From: Aquarana catesbeiana | Taxonomy: Eukaryota; Chordata; Amphibia; Anura; Ranidae | DNA length: 64,000 nt | Assembly: GCF_042186555.1 (NCBI RefSeq) | Contig: NC_133336.1 | Span: 188,382,617 to 188,446,616, forward strand | Direction of reading: 5' to 3' | Shown here: one piece after another, positions 1-11,399 of the stretch | Position numbering within the stretch: position 1 is the first letter of the stretch | Layout: every line of letters begins with the position of its first letter | The notes under the pieces: model-generated | Told to the model about the DNA's origin: nothing | The model's input: the letters and a program-made list of their open reading frames with translations, nothing else | Database searches by the model: none | Translations under genes and position numbers: made by a program

Positions 1-1
1 G

Positions 2-257
2 CTTGGCACTCACAGATACTTCTCAAGCGTCACCCCCACTTCCATGCTGGGTCCCTAGCTTGGCACTAACAGATACTTCTCAAGTGTCACCCCTGCTGAC
101 CTGCTGGGTCCCTAGCTTGGCACTCACAGATACTTCTCAAGCGTCACCCGCGCTTCCCTGCTGGGTCTCTGGCTTGGCACTCACAGATACTTCTCAAGCG
201 TTACCCCTGCTGTCCCGCTGGGTCCTTGGCTTGGCACTCACTGAAGCTTTCCCACTT
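2..257. repeat. 57-bp minisatellite, about 4.5 copies
   Basis: Units begin at 2, 59, 116, 173 and (partial) 230, each opening with CTTGGCACT. The period of 57 bp is a multiple of three, so the + strand stays open as a 19-residue repeat until about 329. I see no splice sites or similarity that would make this coding. The array may continue to the left of the window. Confidence 0.9.
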
Positions 258-481
258 CTTCACCGTCCCCGGCTGGTGAGAAGACTGCTCAGGTACTGGC
301 TTCAGCTTACTCACAGTGGTCTCCGGTAACAAGGTGGATGGTCCGTTAGTGGCGACAGCTTCCCCTTCTACCTCCGACCACGACTGGTTCCCCCATCCAG
401 CGGAACCGTTACTCCTGGTTGGACTGCAAGCCAACGGTCCCAACCCTACGCTGCTCTCCTGCTCCTGGAAGGGCCCTCAAA
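258..481. other. no recognised feature
   Basis: Moderately GC-rich sequence between the minisatellite and the first mobile-element copy. Short frames are open on both strands but nothing is recognisable. Confidence 0.4.
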
Positions 482-857
482 CATACCTCCCAACATTTTG
501 AGATGGGAATGAGGGACACCTACTAGCAAACCTATGTAGGCATAGGACACGCCTCCTGCCACACCCCCTTAAAGGAGAATTAACCAAAAAAAAGGTTCAT
601 TAAATCCACAAGGGATTTTTTTTTTTACCACTACCATTTCTTTATATTGGCTTTTAAAATTTACAAATGCAGCAATTTAGAATTTGGATGAAAGGTTTAG
701 CGCTGGAAAACACTTTTTGAAAGATAAAAAGTGCATTTTATATACAACTATATAGATCAGACCAAAATGAGGGATAAAAAAGGAGGAAAGAGGGACAGGG
801 GGACATTACTCCAAATCAGGGACAGTTCCTCGAAATCAGGGACAGTTGGCAGCTATG
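482..857 (+). mobile_element. non-autonomous inverted-repeat element, family CATACCTCCCAAC, copy 1
   Basis: The element opens with CATACCTCCCAAC and closes with GTTGGCAGCTATG, which are imperfect inverted repeats of each other. The inside has no open frame. Two further copies lie at 6050-6427 and 42214-42564. All three share the internal landmarks GGGAATGAGGGACA, CACACCCCCTTAAAGGAGAA and GGGACAGT. The length of about 376 bp, the terminal inverted repeats and the lack of coding suggest a MITE-like DNA element. The superfamily is not assigned. Confidence 0.75.
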
Positions 858-1127
858 CCGGGATTCACCCGGACAGTCCGGGTTTTGAATCATGTGTCTT
901 GGTTTTCAGTCCACCTGAAAACCGGACACATTATTCAGATAGGAATGTGGCTCAGAACAGGGCCTGACAGGAGGGTGATGGGGCACTGTGCATTAGTATT
1001 CTCTTTGGACCTCCCAAAGATGTCCCAGGTCTGTTACAATTCTATAGTTTATACTAAAAAAAAAAATTTTTTCTGTGCGCCGCCACAGTGTTCGGGTTTG
1101 GCTTGGAGAATAAGTGACAACCCTACC
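858..1127 (+). repeat. interspersed repeat, family with AGGGTTGCCACC ends
   Basis: This copy carries the landmarks GGATTCACCCGGACAGTCC and, at its right end, a TTCGGGTTTGGCTTGGAGAA block followed by GTGACAACCCTACC. The same landmarks occur in inverted order at 6584-6927, and the right end alone at about 5862-5935. It directly abuts the preceding MITE-like copy and has lost its left terminus. Confidence 0.6.
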
Positions 1128-1732
1128 TAGCAGCCCGGGGCGGCACATCACACGTCCACCCAGACGTCCGGGTGGCACAAAACCCCGATCACCTGACTCC
1201 ACCCAAATAAATAGGCTCTCCCAGCAGCTCAAGGGACCAAAGAACATCCCTGCCTATTGGCTGTGACACCCCATCCATTCATGTGTGAGCTTGCAAAGCC
1301 CCTGTCTTATCTAATGTCACTAGCACAGTGCCACCTAGTGGCAGAAGAGAAAGGGTGCACAAGTCCAGATTTAGAGAGGAATCAATTGATCTCCTAAACG
1401 CCTGGCAATTAAATTTGATAGCAACCCTGCCTAAACATCAGGGTGCTACATCTAGTATTTGGGTTTAGATACACAATAGCACAAATTACAAATCATCTCC
1501 CTCTCCTGTCAGGGATCTGCCGATTGTATAGAGAAGAAATCCAGAACATAAAAATAGGGATTTCTCGGTCAGACCCTAGGTATTAACTGAATCCCGTATT
1601 GCAGACGGGGAGACGAAGGAGGGACCAGCACCAGAGGGCGTGCGTTCGTTTTAAGTTGCACCTGAAGGTGGCAGCATCACACCCATCTGTGAATTAGTGA
1701 AGCCCAAGAGCGGTCTCGTTTGGACTTCCGCT
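1128..1732. other. no recognised feature
   Basis: About 600 bp of non-coding sequence without an open frame, splice-bounded segment or repeat that I can match elsewhere in the window. Confidence 0.4.
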
Positions 1733-3395
1733 TTAACCACTTGACCTCCGGAAGACTTACCCCCACTTCATGACCAGGCCATTTTTTGCGATCCGGCACT
1801 GAGTTACTTTAACTGACAATCGTGCGGTCATGTGACGCTGTACTCAAATAAAATCTATGTCCCTTTTTTCCCAGAAACAGAGATTTCTTTTGGTGATATT
1901 TGGTCATCTCTGTGTTTTTTATTTTTTGCACTATAAACAAAAAAAATACAGACAATTTTGAAAAAAACAAACAATATTGTTTACTTTCTGCTATAACGCG
2001 TATCTAGTAAAAAAAAAATGTTAATAATTGAATTTCTTTATAAATTCAGGCCAATATGTATTCTGCTGCATATTTTTGGTAAAAAAAAAAAAAATCTGCA
2101 AAAGTTACAGCGTCTACAAACCATGAGATATTTTTATCAATTTTTTTACTAGTAATGGCGGGGATCAGCGACTTAAAGCAGGGACTGCGATATTGCGGTG
2201 GACATTCTGACACTAAAGCCTCGTACACACGATCGGACTTTCCGAAGGGAAATGTTCGATGACAGGCTGTTGACGGTAAATCCGACCGTGTGTGCGCTCC
2301 ATCGGACAATTGTTGTCGGATTTTCCGCGGACAAATGTTGGATGGCAGGTTTTCCAATTTTCCGCAGACAAATGTCTGTTGTCGGATTTTCAGAGCGTGT
2401 GTACACAAGTCCGTCGGACAAAAGTCCAAAGTACAAACACGCATGCTCGGAAGCAAGGACGAGCCGGAAGCGGTCGGTCTTGTAAACTAGCGTTTGTAAT
2501 GGAGAATGGCAAATTATGAAATCTCCAAATGCAGCGCACAATTCTCTTCTTCTTTAATGGGATAATAATGAAGCTGCTTTGCTGGTGATACTGATGGAGT
2601 TATTGCAAATGAATTTTCAAAGGCTTTTTTTTCTAGTGATATCAAGAATATTATTATTATGCTTTTCTTTTTTTTTTATTTGGGCAAGTTACCACAACAC
2701 CATTATCTCATAGTTTTTAAGATCAAAGATACAACTATGTTGGTGTCCCTTGTTAATTTTACATTGAATTTTTTAAAATGTAACTGCCTACTCCCAAACT
2801 GTCATTTGAAGTAAAACACACAGCCAAGTATTATTCTACACATGTTTTTATTGTGCATTAAAAAAAGAAAACAAATAAAATTAGACATGCTATCTGCCAA
2901 TAGAACTTAACCAAAAAGTGCATTCTATGCATCCAAAAATATTGAAAATATACCAAATCAAATCATTATTATTCAACCAAAAAAATAATGTCAACGCAAT
3001 AACTCCAAGGCAATAATAAATAACACGTTATCTCCTCCGATTCCGCAACATGTCTGGTTGACGAACGGCCGTTCAGAAACGAACTGAAAAGCGTAAAATG
3101 AAAAGCGCGAAATGAAAAGTGCAAAATGAAAAGCGCGAATCACCACTCACCAAACTTCTACTAACACGAAATTAGCAGAAGGAGCCCAAAGGGTGGCGCT
3201 AAAGAGCTGAAAAACCACGTAGTACGTCACTACGTTCGTAATTGTTGGCCAACAATTGTGTGGCCGTGTGTATGCAAGATTGGGCCAATGCCCTTCGGAC
3301 AAAATTCCACAGTTTAGTTGGCCAACAATCTGATCGTATGTATGAGGCTTAACTGACACTTTTTGGTAAGCAGTGACACTAATACAGTGACCAGA
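1733..3395 (+). mobile_element. TTAACC-family element (TTAA-terminated), interrupted and truncated
   Basis: Begins TTAACCACTTGACCTCCGG and contains the family core (ACTGACAATCG, AGATTTCTTTTGGTG, CTATAACGCG, TAGTAATGGCGG). At about 2214 it is broken by another inverted-repeat element and resumes at about 3350 (ACACTTTTTGGTAAGCAGTG, matching the continuation seen in the copy at 7847-8440). The right terminus is lost. Intact relatives end AAGTGGTTAA, so the full element has TTAA plus a short terminal inverted repeat, as in piggyBac-type non-autonomous elements. Confidence 0.7.
2214..3350 (+). mobile_element. GTACACACGATCGGA-type inverted-repeat element nested in a TTAACC element
   Basis: The left end AAGCCTCGTACACACGATC is the near-exact reverse complement of the right end GATCGTATGTATGAGGCTT. 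Shorter relatives lie at 4666-5099 and 23155-23602. The interior includes a degenerate 14-15-bp tandem repeat (TGAAAAGCGCGAAA type, about 3085-3137). No transposase frame is visible, so it is non-autonomous. Confidence 0.8.
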
Positions 3396-3399
3396 TTTT

Positions 3400-4660
3400 G
3401 CACTCTCCAAGTTTAGTAAATAACCTCCATTTCTGCGTGTAAATGCCTATAAGTGCATAGACGCATGAATTGAATGCTTGCCTGCAAAAATTAATGCAGG
3501 AAGAGTTTTATGGATGTTTATGCCTATACAGTTACCAAAATAGAAAAAAATGCAGCGCTTAAAATTATTGTGTATGAAAATTATTGAAATGTGATATTAT
3601 ATATCAACAGTACTAACAAATAGTGATATAAAGTCCACCACATGAATAGTAAGCATCAAATGTCAATAGACTGACAAAAACACTGAAAAAATGTAAATAT
3701 GTATAAAAAGTCCACCACGTGAATGTTGATTGGCATCAAAAACCAACGAAACAACATTTCTAACAAATTTTCAAGATAGACATGTTGGGAAGGAATGGAG
3801 GAGAATCTTGTGAGGAAACCGCCACCAATTGCATGAAGGCTTACCGGAGATAGTGGACTTACAGGGGCATATACCACTTAAAGCGGAAGTAAACCCATCC
3901 ATAAAACAGTTTCATTCCTGGCATGTGCCGGAAATTTAACACTCCCATTGGTTGTGCTCTCAACCAAACTGTCAAACCATCCAATGGCTGGTGTCATAAT
4001 TGATCACATGTGCAGCATCATGGCAGTTGTAGATTAAACACTTGCAAAGATGGCAGCTTCCTTGGCTGAAAACGATAGGAGGGTTTACTTACACTTTAAG
4101 TCAACCAGGCTTGTAGTGATAAACACTATGTACGATATGGAACCATCAACGATCCAGATAACCACAATCACATTAGGAACTATGAACGGCGCTGGTCAGC
4201 AAGTTGTTCTCATAAACAGGCAGGTAGGTTCAGATGAAGAGAGGGACGGCCAGAGAAGTTTCACATACCCACACGTTGAAACCAAGAAATGAAACAAAGT
4301 TCTACATAGTGTGATATTGTTTAGGGAATATTTATTAAAAAATTAATATAATTGGATACTCACATTTTTTGAAGCAATCAAAGGCTTATTGAGCATAAGA
4401 TGGCACAGTAGTGATGGCAGCACTCGACTCGGCGCGTTTCGTCTGAATAAACGTCACGGGGTGTGAGTGTCAACCATCACCTCTGCGCTTAAATAGGTAA
4501 AGTGGCCCCAAATTGGATGACATGCCTACCGGAATTTCCGGTCCGGAAAAATTTGCGTCACTTCCGGTCTGACCTCAAACATTAAGAAGGGCTGTTTAAA
4601 AAGAGTGTTGACGCTACAAAAATCAAATACTCATGATTAGTAAAAAATGCCAATGTTTCT
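3400..4660. other. non-coding; contains a GCGTTTCGTCTG-type repeat landmark
   Basis: AT-rich sequence with a diverged internal duplication around 3630-3725 (AAAGTCCACCAC occurs twice). Near 4430 is GGCGCGTTTCGTCTG, part of a motif class (GCGTTTC followed by a hint of CTTCATCAGGGG) that recurs at 25.88, 29.23 and 32.08 kb in this window. No gene is seen. Confidence 0.4.
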
Positions 4661-4665
4661 AGTGC

Positions 4666-5099
4666 CGCGTACACACGGGCGGACTTTTCGACTGGACTGG
4701 TCCGACAGACTTTCCAGCGGACTTTCGATGGACTTCCGACGGACTTTTGAATGAACGGACTTGCCTACACACGATCACACCAAAGTCCGACGGATTCGTA
4801 TGTGATGACGTACACCGGACTAAAATAAGGAAGTTGATAGCCAGTAGCCAATAGCTGCCCTAGCGTCGGTTTTTGTTCGTTGGACTAGCATACAGACGAG
4901 CGGATTTCTGGGTCCGGCGGAGTTACAACGTAAAGATTTGAAGCATGTTCCAAATCTAAAGTCCGTCAGATTTGCGACTGGAAAATTCCGCCGAAGGTCC
5001 GGTGAAGCCCACACACGATTGGATTGTCCGCCGGATTTGGTCCGTCGGCGTCCGTCAGACCAGTCCGGTCGAAAAGTCCGACCGTGTGTACGCCCCATA
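4666..5099 (+). mobile_element. GTACACAC-type inverted-repeat element, about 430 bp
   Basis: Starts near GCGTACACACGGGCGGACTT and ends near GTCCGACCGTGTGTACGCC. The two ends are inverted copies. The interior repeats GTCCG and GGAC words in both orientations and encodes nothing convincing. Confidence 0.8.
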
Positions 5100-6049
5100 A
5101 CAGTCAACCGTTCTGCGCCTTAATATGAGAATGTCATTATCAGCAGCGGATCGCGGAAGTCAAATAGGACCAAGCCTCGTTTTTAAGGAGAGGCCATAAA
5201 TCGTCACTTCCGGTCGATGACCGGGAAGTGGAAATCATAACCAAGCCAACACGCGGAAGATAGCACATATCGGAACACTCTGTAAAAAGGGGAAATATTC
5301 CACTGTGCGTGACGCAATATGCGTAATGGCGTAAAGGACAATATAAAGGTGTAACTTATAATAAAATTAAGCCAGGAAGTGCGCACCAAGTTGACGGTAT
5401 CAAAACCGATCAAAAATAGATTAAATTGGAGCCACATAAATAAAATGATCAATTAAAATATACATGACCACATACAAAAGTAATAAAAGTAATTAAATAT
5501 TCAGATCATGTACTCTGTACTTTCAAAACAGCGAGATATAAAATATCATGCTCTATTGATGAAAGCATCTTGCATTTTTTCTGCATGCATATAGAGTGCC
5601 TTAAAAAGTATTCATACCCCTTGAAATTTTCCATATTTTTTATGTTACAACCATGATACTTGCAAACGAAGCTTGCGTCGGCCCAATGCGGCTCTGTGAC
5701 TGGCCGGAATTCCGTCGGAATCCTGCCGCGTAAAGTCACTCCCACGCATGCGTGCGGGAGCCGCCGTTAACAGCACATTCGCCTGAAGGAACGGCTCGGG
5801 CGGACTCTTGTGATTAACTTTATATGATTAGAATGTTATTTAATCGCAAAATATATGTATAGTTTATACTGTAAAAAAAAATTGCTTTGCTCTGCTAAAG
5901 TGTTTGGGTTTGACTTGAAGAAAAGGTGGCAACCCTAAGTGTACTTCAACACTGGGGCGGGGGTCCATTAGTGGTAAAGTGCCGCTAGTTTGAGCTGCGC
6001 TTTACTGTCATTTTAGCTGTGCTTTTCGGCCACTATCAGGGTGCTTTTA
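5100..6049. other. no gene; scattered repeat fragments
   Basis: Non-coding. A fragment of the TTTGGGTTTGACTTGAAG / GGCAACCCTAAG repeat end lies at about 5862-5935. The rest is unassigned. Confidence 0.4.
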
Positions 6050-6427
6050 CATACTTCCCGACTTTTTGAGATGGGAATGAGGGACACCTATCAGCAAAAG
6101 TATGCAGACATAGGACACACCCCTTGCCACACCCCCTTAAAGGAGAATTGTCAAAAAAAAAACAAGATTGGTTAAACCCACAAGTGCTTTTTTTTTACCA
6201 CTAATATTCCTTTATATTGGCTTTTGAAATTTACAAATGCAGCAATTTAGGAATCAGATGAAAGGTTTAGCGCTGGAAAACACTTTTTGATCGATAAAAA
6301 GTGCATTTTATATACATTTATATAGATCAGACCAAAATGAGGGACAAATGAGAATGACTGAGGGACAGATGGACATTGCTCCAAATCGGGGACAGTCCCT
6401 CGAAATCAGGGACAGTTGGGAGCTATG
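6050..6427 (+). mobile_element. CATACCTCCCAAC-family element, copy 2
   Basis: Starts CATACTTCCCGAC and ends GTTGGGAGCTATG. Internal landmarks match the copies at 482-857 and 42214-42564. Non-coding. Confidence 0.75.
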
Positions 6428-6526
6428 CTTTTAACCCCCCCCGCTAGCGGCCGAAGAAAGGGTTAGACGTGCCCATGTTGCAGCGCTTCGGAAGCGCTGT
6501 TCATTCAATTAAATGGGCAGGGTCCA

Positions 6527-6576
6527 TGTGGGAGCGCTGTATACAGCTGTATACAGCTGTATACAGCGCTCCCACA
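6527..6576. repeat. perfect 50-bp palindrome
   Basis: The block from TGTGGGAGCG to CGCTCCCACA equals its own reverse complement. Its centre is three tandem copies of the 10-bp palindrome CTGTATACAG. There is no loop, so it could extrude as a cruciform. Confidence 0.95.
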
Positions 6577-6583
6577 CCGCCCC

Positions 6584-6927
6584 TAGGGTTACTACCTTTT
6601 CTTCAAGCCAAACCTGAACACTTTGGCGGCCTGGGACACCTTTGAGTGCCCCAAGGAGAATTGTAATGTGCTGCGCATAGCGTGCCACAGCGAACAGTGG
6701 GTGTGGCCAAATTGCTCTTTCTGACATCATCGGCCTGCTCCCCAGTGATACCGAAACCTGCCCCATGACAGATGCCCACAGCTCCCTGACAGCAACAGAT
6801 TTGTGGGTGACTGTTTTGGTTACTTGGAGTGCCACAACCTGGTCTAAATAATGTGTCGACCTGAAACCTGGACACATGATTCAAAACCCGGACTGTCTGG
6901 GTGAATCCCGGACAGGTGGCAACCCTA
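6584..6927 (-). mobile_element. AGGGTTGCCACC-ended interspersed element
   Basis: Left end TAGGGTTACTACC and right end GGTGGCAACCCTA are imperfect inverted repeats. The inside carries the CCGGACTGTCTGGGTGAATC landmark in the orientation opposite to the copy at 858-1127. Non-coding. Confidence 0.6.
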
Positions 6928-7346
6928 TCCGCCCCAAAGATGCTGCTTGCAGGACTTTTTTTCCCGTCCTGCAAGCGCACCGCCCCCATGTGAAAGCACT
7001 CGAGCTTTTACACTGGGGAGGCTTGAGAGGTGCTTTCCAGGCACTATTTTTAGCGCTAAAATGTCTAAAAAGCGTCTCAGTGTGAAAGGGGTCAAAAAGT
7101 ACCTCAGGCAGTGAAAGGAACATTAGTAATAATGACATTTGGGATCAGAGTGGAAGGGGCGGCTGTGTGAACGTACTGTAAAGACAAAATATTCAATGAT
7201 ATACTTTGACACTGTGTATTTGTATTTATCTATTTATATGTGTGAGAGCTAAAGCCACAGGACCCTGACGTTACACCAAACTGAAGCAGGTTAGCTCTGT
7301 AACAAAGTTGTCTCCTTCCAGCATTGGCTTTTTAGCACGGTGGCAG
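6928..7346. other. no recognised feature
   Basis: Short non-coding stretch before the assembly gap. CTCCTTCCAG at about 7312-7321 looks like a splice acceptor followed by 25 open bases, but the gap hides whatever follows. Confidence 0.3.
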
Positions 7347-7846
7347 NNNNNNNNNNNNNNNNNNNNNNNNNNNNNNNNNNNNNNNNNNNNNNNNNNNNNN
7401 NNNNNNNNNNNNNNNNNNNNNNNNNNNNNNNNNNNNNNNNNNNNNNNNNNNNNNNNNNNNNNNNNNNNNNNNNNNNNNNNNNNNNNNNNNNNNNNNNNNN
7501 NNNNNNNNNNNNNNNNNNNNNNNNNNNNNNNNNNNNNNNNNNNNNNNNNNNNNNNNNNNNNNNNNNNNNNNNNNNNNNNNNNNNNNNNNNNNNNNNNNNN
7601 NNNNNNNNNNNNNNNNNNNNNNNNNNNNNNNNNNNNNNNNNNNNNNNNNNNNNNNNNNNNNNNNNNNNNNNNNNNNNNNNNNNNNNNNNNNNNNNNNNNN
7701 NNNNNNNNNNNNNNNNNNNNNNNNNNNNNNNNNNNNNNNNNNNNNNNNNNNNNNNNNNNNNNNNNNNNNNNNNNNNNNNNNNNNNNNNNNNNNNNNNNNN
7801 NNNNNNNNNNNNNNNNNNNNNNNNNNNNNNNNNNNNNNNNNNNNNN
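7347..7846. other. assembly gap of 500 N
   Basis: Exactly 500 unknown bases, a length typical of an estimated or arbitrary scaffold gap. Open frames reported across it have no meaning. Confidence 1.
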
Positions 7847-8440
7847 TACAAAAGTTATAGTGTCTACAAACTATGGGATGTTTATTTTTACTAGTAATAG
7901 CGGTGATCAGCGACTTATAGTGGAACTATATTGCAGCGAACAAATCTGACACCTGACACTTTTTTTTTTTTTTTACACTTTTTGGGGACCAGTGACACCA
8001 ATAAAAAAGAAATTTGCATTGTCACTGTACTAATGACACTGGCTGGGAATGGGGTTAACATCAGGGGCAATCAAATGGTTAAACGTGTGCTTACTAACTG
8101 TGGGGGAGGCCCTTTTAATAGGGGAAGGCTAAGATCCGTGTTCCTGCTTAGCAGAAACATAGGGATCAGTACCTTCCCCTCTGACAGAACGGCGGTCTGT
8201 TTTGTTTAAAACATAAAAAGACTGCCGATCTGCTTGTGTCACGAACGATCGGTGGGTCCCGGCAGGTTCTAGGTCACCGGACCTGCTGATTGGCTCCCAC
8301 TGTGCGAAGTCACAGCGTTAAAAGGTCGTGGGCGGCGTGCGCCCCAGACCCGGAAGTGTCAGATCACCCAGTACATGATCTGGTACAGAACGGCTGCCCT
8401 GTCGCAGTAAATGTACGCGGGGTGGTTCGCAAGCGGTTAA
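7847..8440 (+). mobile_element. right part of a TTAACC-family element
   Basis: Begins in the family core (AAAGTTATAGTGTCTACAAAC, TAGTAATAGCGG) and ends AAGCGGTTAA. The left half is missing or lies inside the gap. Non-coding. Confidence 0.75.
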
Positions 8441-8739
8441 AGAACAGATTCACTTCTTGGTGCACAGCAGATTGTGGGTGCAGTGTCAGCTTCCTGCAGA
8501 CTCTCTGGATAGCTGTCTGTCCGTACCGTACAGGCAAGCAGTTACCTGAGAGCAGAAGATCAATGGACTACCAGAGCACTCGCCACTCCCTCGTAGTTCA
8601 TTGAAAATACATGCCGTCAGCTGCATTGGCTGATGGTACTTGGAGCCTATTGATTTACAGGAACTAAATGAGGCAGGCCGGGATGCATGCTGAGCATGTT
8701 ACATGCTACACCCTAAATTAAAGATGTAACATGTTCAAC

Positions 8740-8985
8740 TTAGACTGGGTTCACCCTGCAGAACGGAGCGGCTCACGGCGGGGGCCGGTGCATCCCTGTT
8801 CACCTTTTCAGGTCCGAATTCAGCCAAAAATTCGGAAACGGACCAGAAGACGCACAGGACTCCTGTGCATTTCACACTGGAGCTGCTCCGGAGCTGTGTG
8901 AACTGGCTCCAAAGAGTTCCGGTCACAATCTCCTGACATGCGAATTGGATGCGGACAATTCGCAATAGTGTGAACCCAGCCTGAA
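8740..8985 (+). mobile_element. TGGGTTCACAC-type inverted-repeat element
   Basis: AGACTGGGTTCACCC at the left and GTGTGAACCCAGCCT at the right are inverted copies. A relative lies at about 44874-45132 (AGGCTGGGTTCACAC ... GTGTGAACCCTGCCT). Non-coding, about 245 bp. Confidence 0.7.
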
Positions 8986-8992
8986 AGCATCC

Positions 8993-9932
8993 TTAACCGC
9001 TTCAGACCCGGAAGATTTTACCCCCTTCCTAACCAGAACACTTTTGCGATTCAGCACTGCGTCGATTTAACTGACAATTGCGCGGTCGTGCGACGTTGCA
9101 CCCAAACAAAATTGAAGTCCTTTTTTCCCAACAAATAGAGTTTTCTTTTGGTGGTATTTGATCGCCTCTGCGGTTTTTATTTTTTGCTCTATAAACAAAA
9201 AAAGAGTGGCAATTTTGAAAAAAAACGCAATATTTTTTACTTTTTGCTATAATAAATATCCCCCCCAAAATATTTAAAAAAAAAAACAATTTTTTTCCTT
9301 AGTTTAGGCCGATATGTATTCTTCTACATGTTTTTGGTAAAAACAAATCGCAATAAGCGTATATTGATTGGTTTGCACAAAAGTTATAGCATCTACAAAA
9401 TAGGGGATATTTTTATGGCATTTTTATTAATATTTTTTTTTTTTTATTAGTAATGGCGGCGATCTGTGAATTTTATTGGACTGCGACACTATGGCGGACA
9501 CTTTTGACACTATTTTGGGACCATTGTCATTTATACAGCGATCAGTGCTATAAAAATGCACTAATTACTGTGTAAATGACACTGGTAGAGAAGGGTTTAA
9601 GTGCGTCCTAGGAGTGATTCTAACTGTGGGGGGGATGGGCTACAACTCACATGACAGCGATCACTGCTCCCGATGAGAGAGCAGTGATCTGTCATGTCAC
9701 TAGGCAGAACGGGGAAATGCCTTGTTTACATAGGCACTTCCCCGTTCTGTGCTCTGACACGATTGCTGGGAGACCGGCGGACATAGAGTCCGCAGGTCCC
9801 GCGGTCACGCTGTACGTGGCGGGCGTGCGCCTGCTAGCCCCGCCATTTAAAGGGGACGTACAGGTACGGCCATTTGCCCATTGCTGCCATTGTGCGATGT
9901 ATGTCGACGTGCATCGGTCGGCAAGTGGTTAA
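8993..9932 (+). mobile_element. complete TTAACC-family element, about 940 bp
   Basis: Begins TTAACCGCTTCAGACCCGG and ends GGCAAGTGGTTAA, so both ends show TTAA followed by an inverted CC(A/G)CTT. It has no transposase frame. It is the best intact reference for the fragments at 1733, 7847, 37555, 43644, 50922 and 54860. Interpretation as a piggyBac-type non-autonomous element rests on TTAA target preference and is inference. Confidence 0.8.
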
Positions 9933-10384
9933 AGGGATTGTAAACCCTCGCGTTTTTTCAATGCATTGAGGTGAAAAACCTCTTGTAGTGCACCAGACGC
10001 CCAACCCTTTACCTACCTGAGCCCAATTGTTCCTGCGCCGGGAACGAGCACACCCACTCCAGCCGGTGTCTCGGGTCCTGATTGGATAGATTGATGGCAG
10101 CGCAGCCATTGGCTCCTTCTGCTGTCAATCAAATCCAATGAAGAGGGCGGAGCCGAGTCCTGCTGTCTGTCAATGGACGCAGCAGGACACGGGAGTGCGC
10201 CTGCTCGGGTGTCCGAGGGAGAGCGCTTCTCCGGGGCACTCAAAGAGGAGGAGCCAGGAGCGCCGTTGAGGGACCCCAGAAGAGGAGGGTCGGGGCCACT
10301 CTGTGCAAAGCCAACTCCACAGAAGAGGTAAGTATGACAGGTTTGTTTTGAAAAAAAAAAATGAATGTTTACATATCCTTTAGG
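9929..10384 (+). mobile_element. TTAAAGGGGTTGTAAA-family element
   Basis: TTAAAGGGATTGTAAACCC at the left pairs with a decayed right end (TACATATCCTTTAG). It shares its TTAA with the end of the preceding element. Relatives lie at 45742-46183 and 57081-57525, with a partial copy at about 30078-30376. It carries a perfect donor-like GAGGTAAGTATG at 10325-10336. Confidence 0.65.
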
Positions 10385-10619
10385 CTCTAGTTTCTGGAGG
10401 TAAAAAGATGATGATGGAAGTGCTGATTGTCTCTTTAAACAAGCTGATAGCAAGCTTTAGCACTATTAAATAGTTGAAAGGCATGACATGAAAGGTTAAA
10501 ATTGTACATGGTTGAAAGCCTATTACTGTATCAGCTTAAGACTGACAGTTGGCATTTCCATATCATTTGTATTTTGCCTTCCCTAACTGGATAACAAAGG
10601 TGCTTTTCATCAAAGTTGC

Positions 10620-11101
10620 TTAAAGTGTAAGGTCAGCTTTTTACAAAAAAACTAAAAGGTGAGCTAACACTCAACCCCCCCCCCCTTTTCCCAGGTTCCC
10701 ACTTCACTTACCTTCGTGGGTGATTAGCTCTCAGTTCCTAAACAGCCAGTGTAGCAGCCCGGGGATCTGAAAGCCCTGTCCTTTGTCCCCCATCTTTCCT
10801 TACAGCTTCCGGGATGGATCAGAGTGATTTTGATTAGTCAAAGTGATAGCACCTGACCAATCGGAATCGCTCTGATCTGTCCCAAGAACTCTAAGCAAAG
10901 AAGGGACAAAAAGTGGATCTTTCACCCTAAGGAAAGAAGGGCACAAAGAACAGCGCTTTCAAATCCCTGTACAGCTGTGTAGTCAGTGACAGCTAATTAC
11001 CCATTGAGGTAAGTGCAGCAGGGACCGGGGTTGGGTGGTGAAGGGTGTATGATGTTAGTTCACCTTTTTATTTGACGTGGAAAGGTGAACTTGCACTTTA
11101 A
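10620..11101 (+). mobile_element. TTAAAGTG...CACTTTAA element
   Basis: Terminal TTAAAGTG and CACTTTAA are inverted repeats enclosing about 480 bp of non-coding DNA. It contains GAGGTAAGTGCAG, a splice-donor consensus, at about 11006-11018. Confidence 0.6.
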
Positions 11102-11399
11102 AGCTCACTTTTACAACTCTCAAGCTATTTACACCCGATGATCCTGCCAGTGACCTAAGCTCGCTTCGGTCTACTGTATGCATAGAAGAAGCAAAGTTGA
11201 CTTCTCAAAACATAACAAAACATCAATAGTATGCTTAAGAGACAAAAGGGAACAAATGAGATAAGTTTATTAGGGTTTACATACATGTATTTCGTCCTCA
11301 TCTAATGATGGCCAAGGGAAGTCTTAACCTTGAGGCTATACTGCCTCCTACAAGAAAATTGCCATATAAAAATTTAGGCAAGCCCTGGATAACCCGTCC

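Noticed and set aside
7291..7949. Open frames spanning the run of N
   Set aside because: They consist of unknown bases and carry no information.
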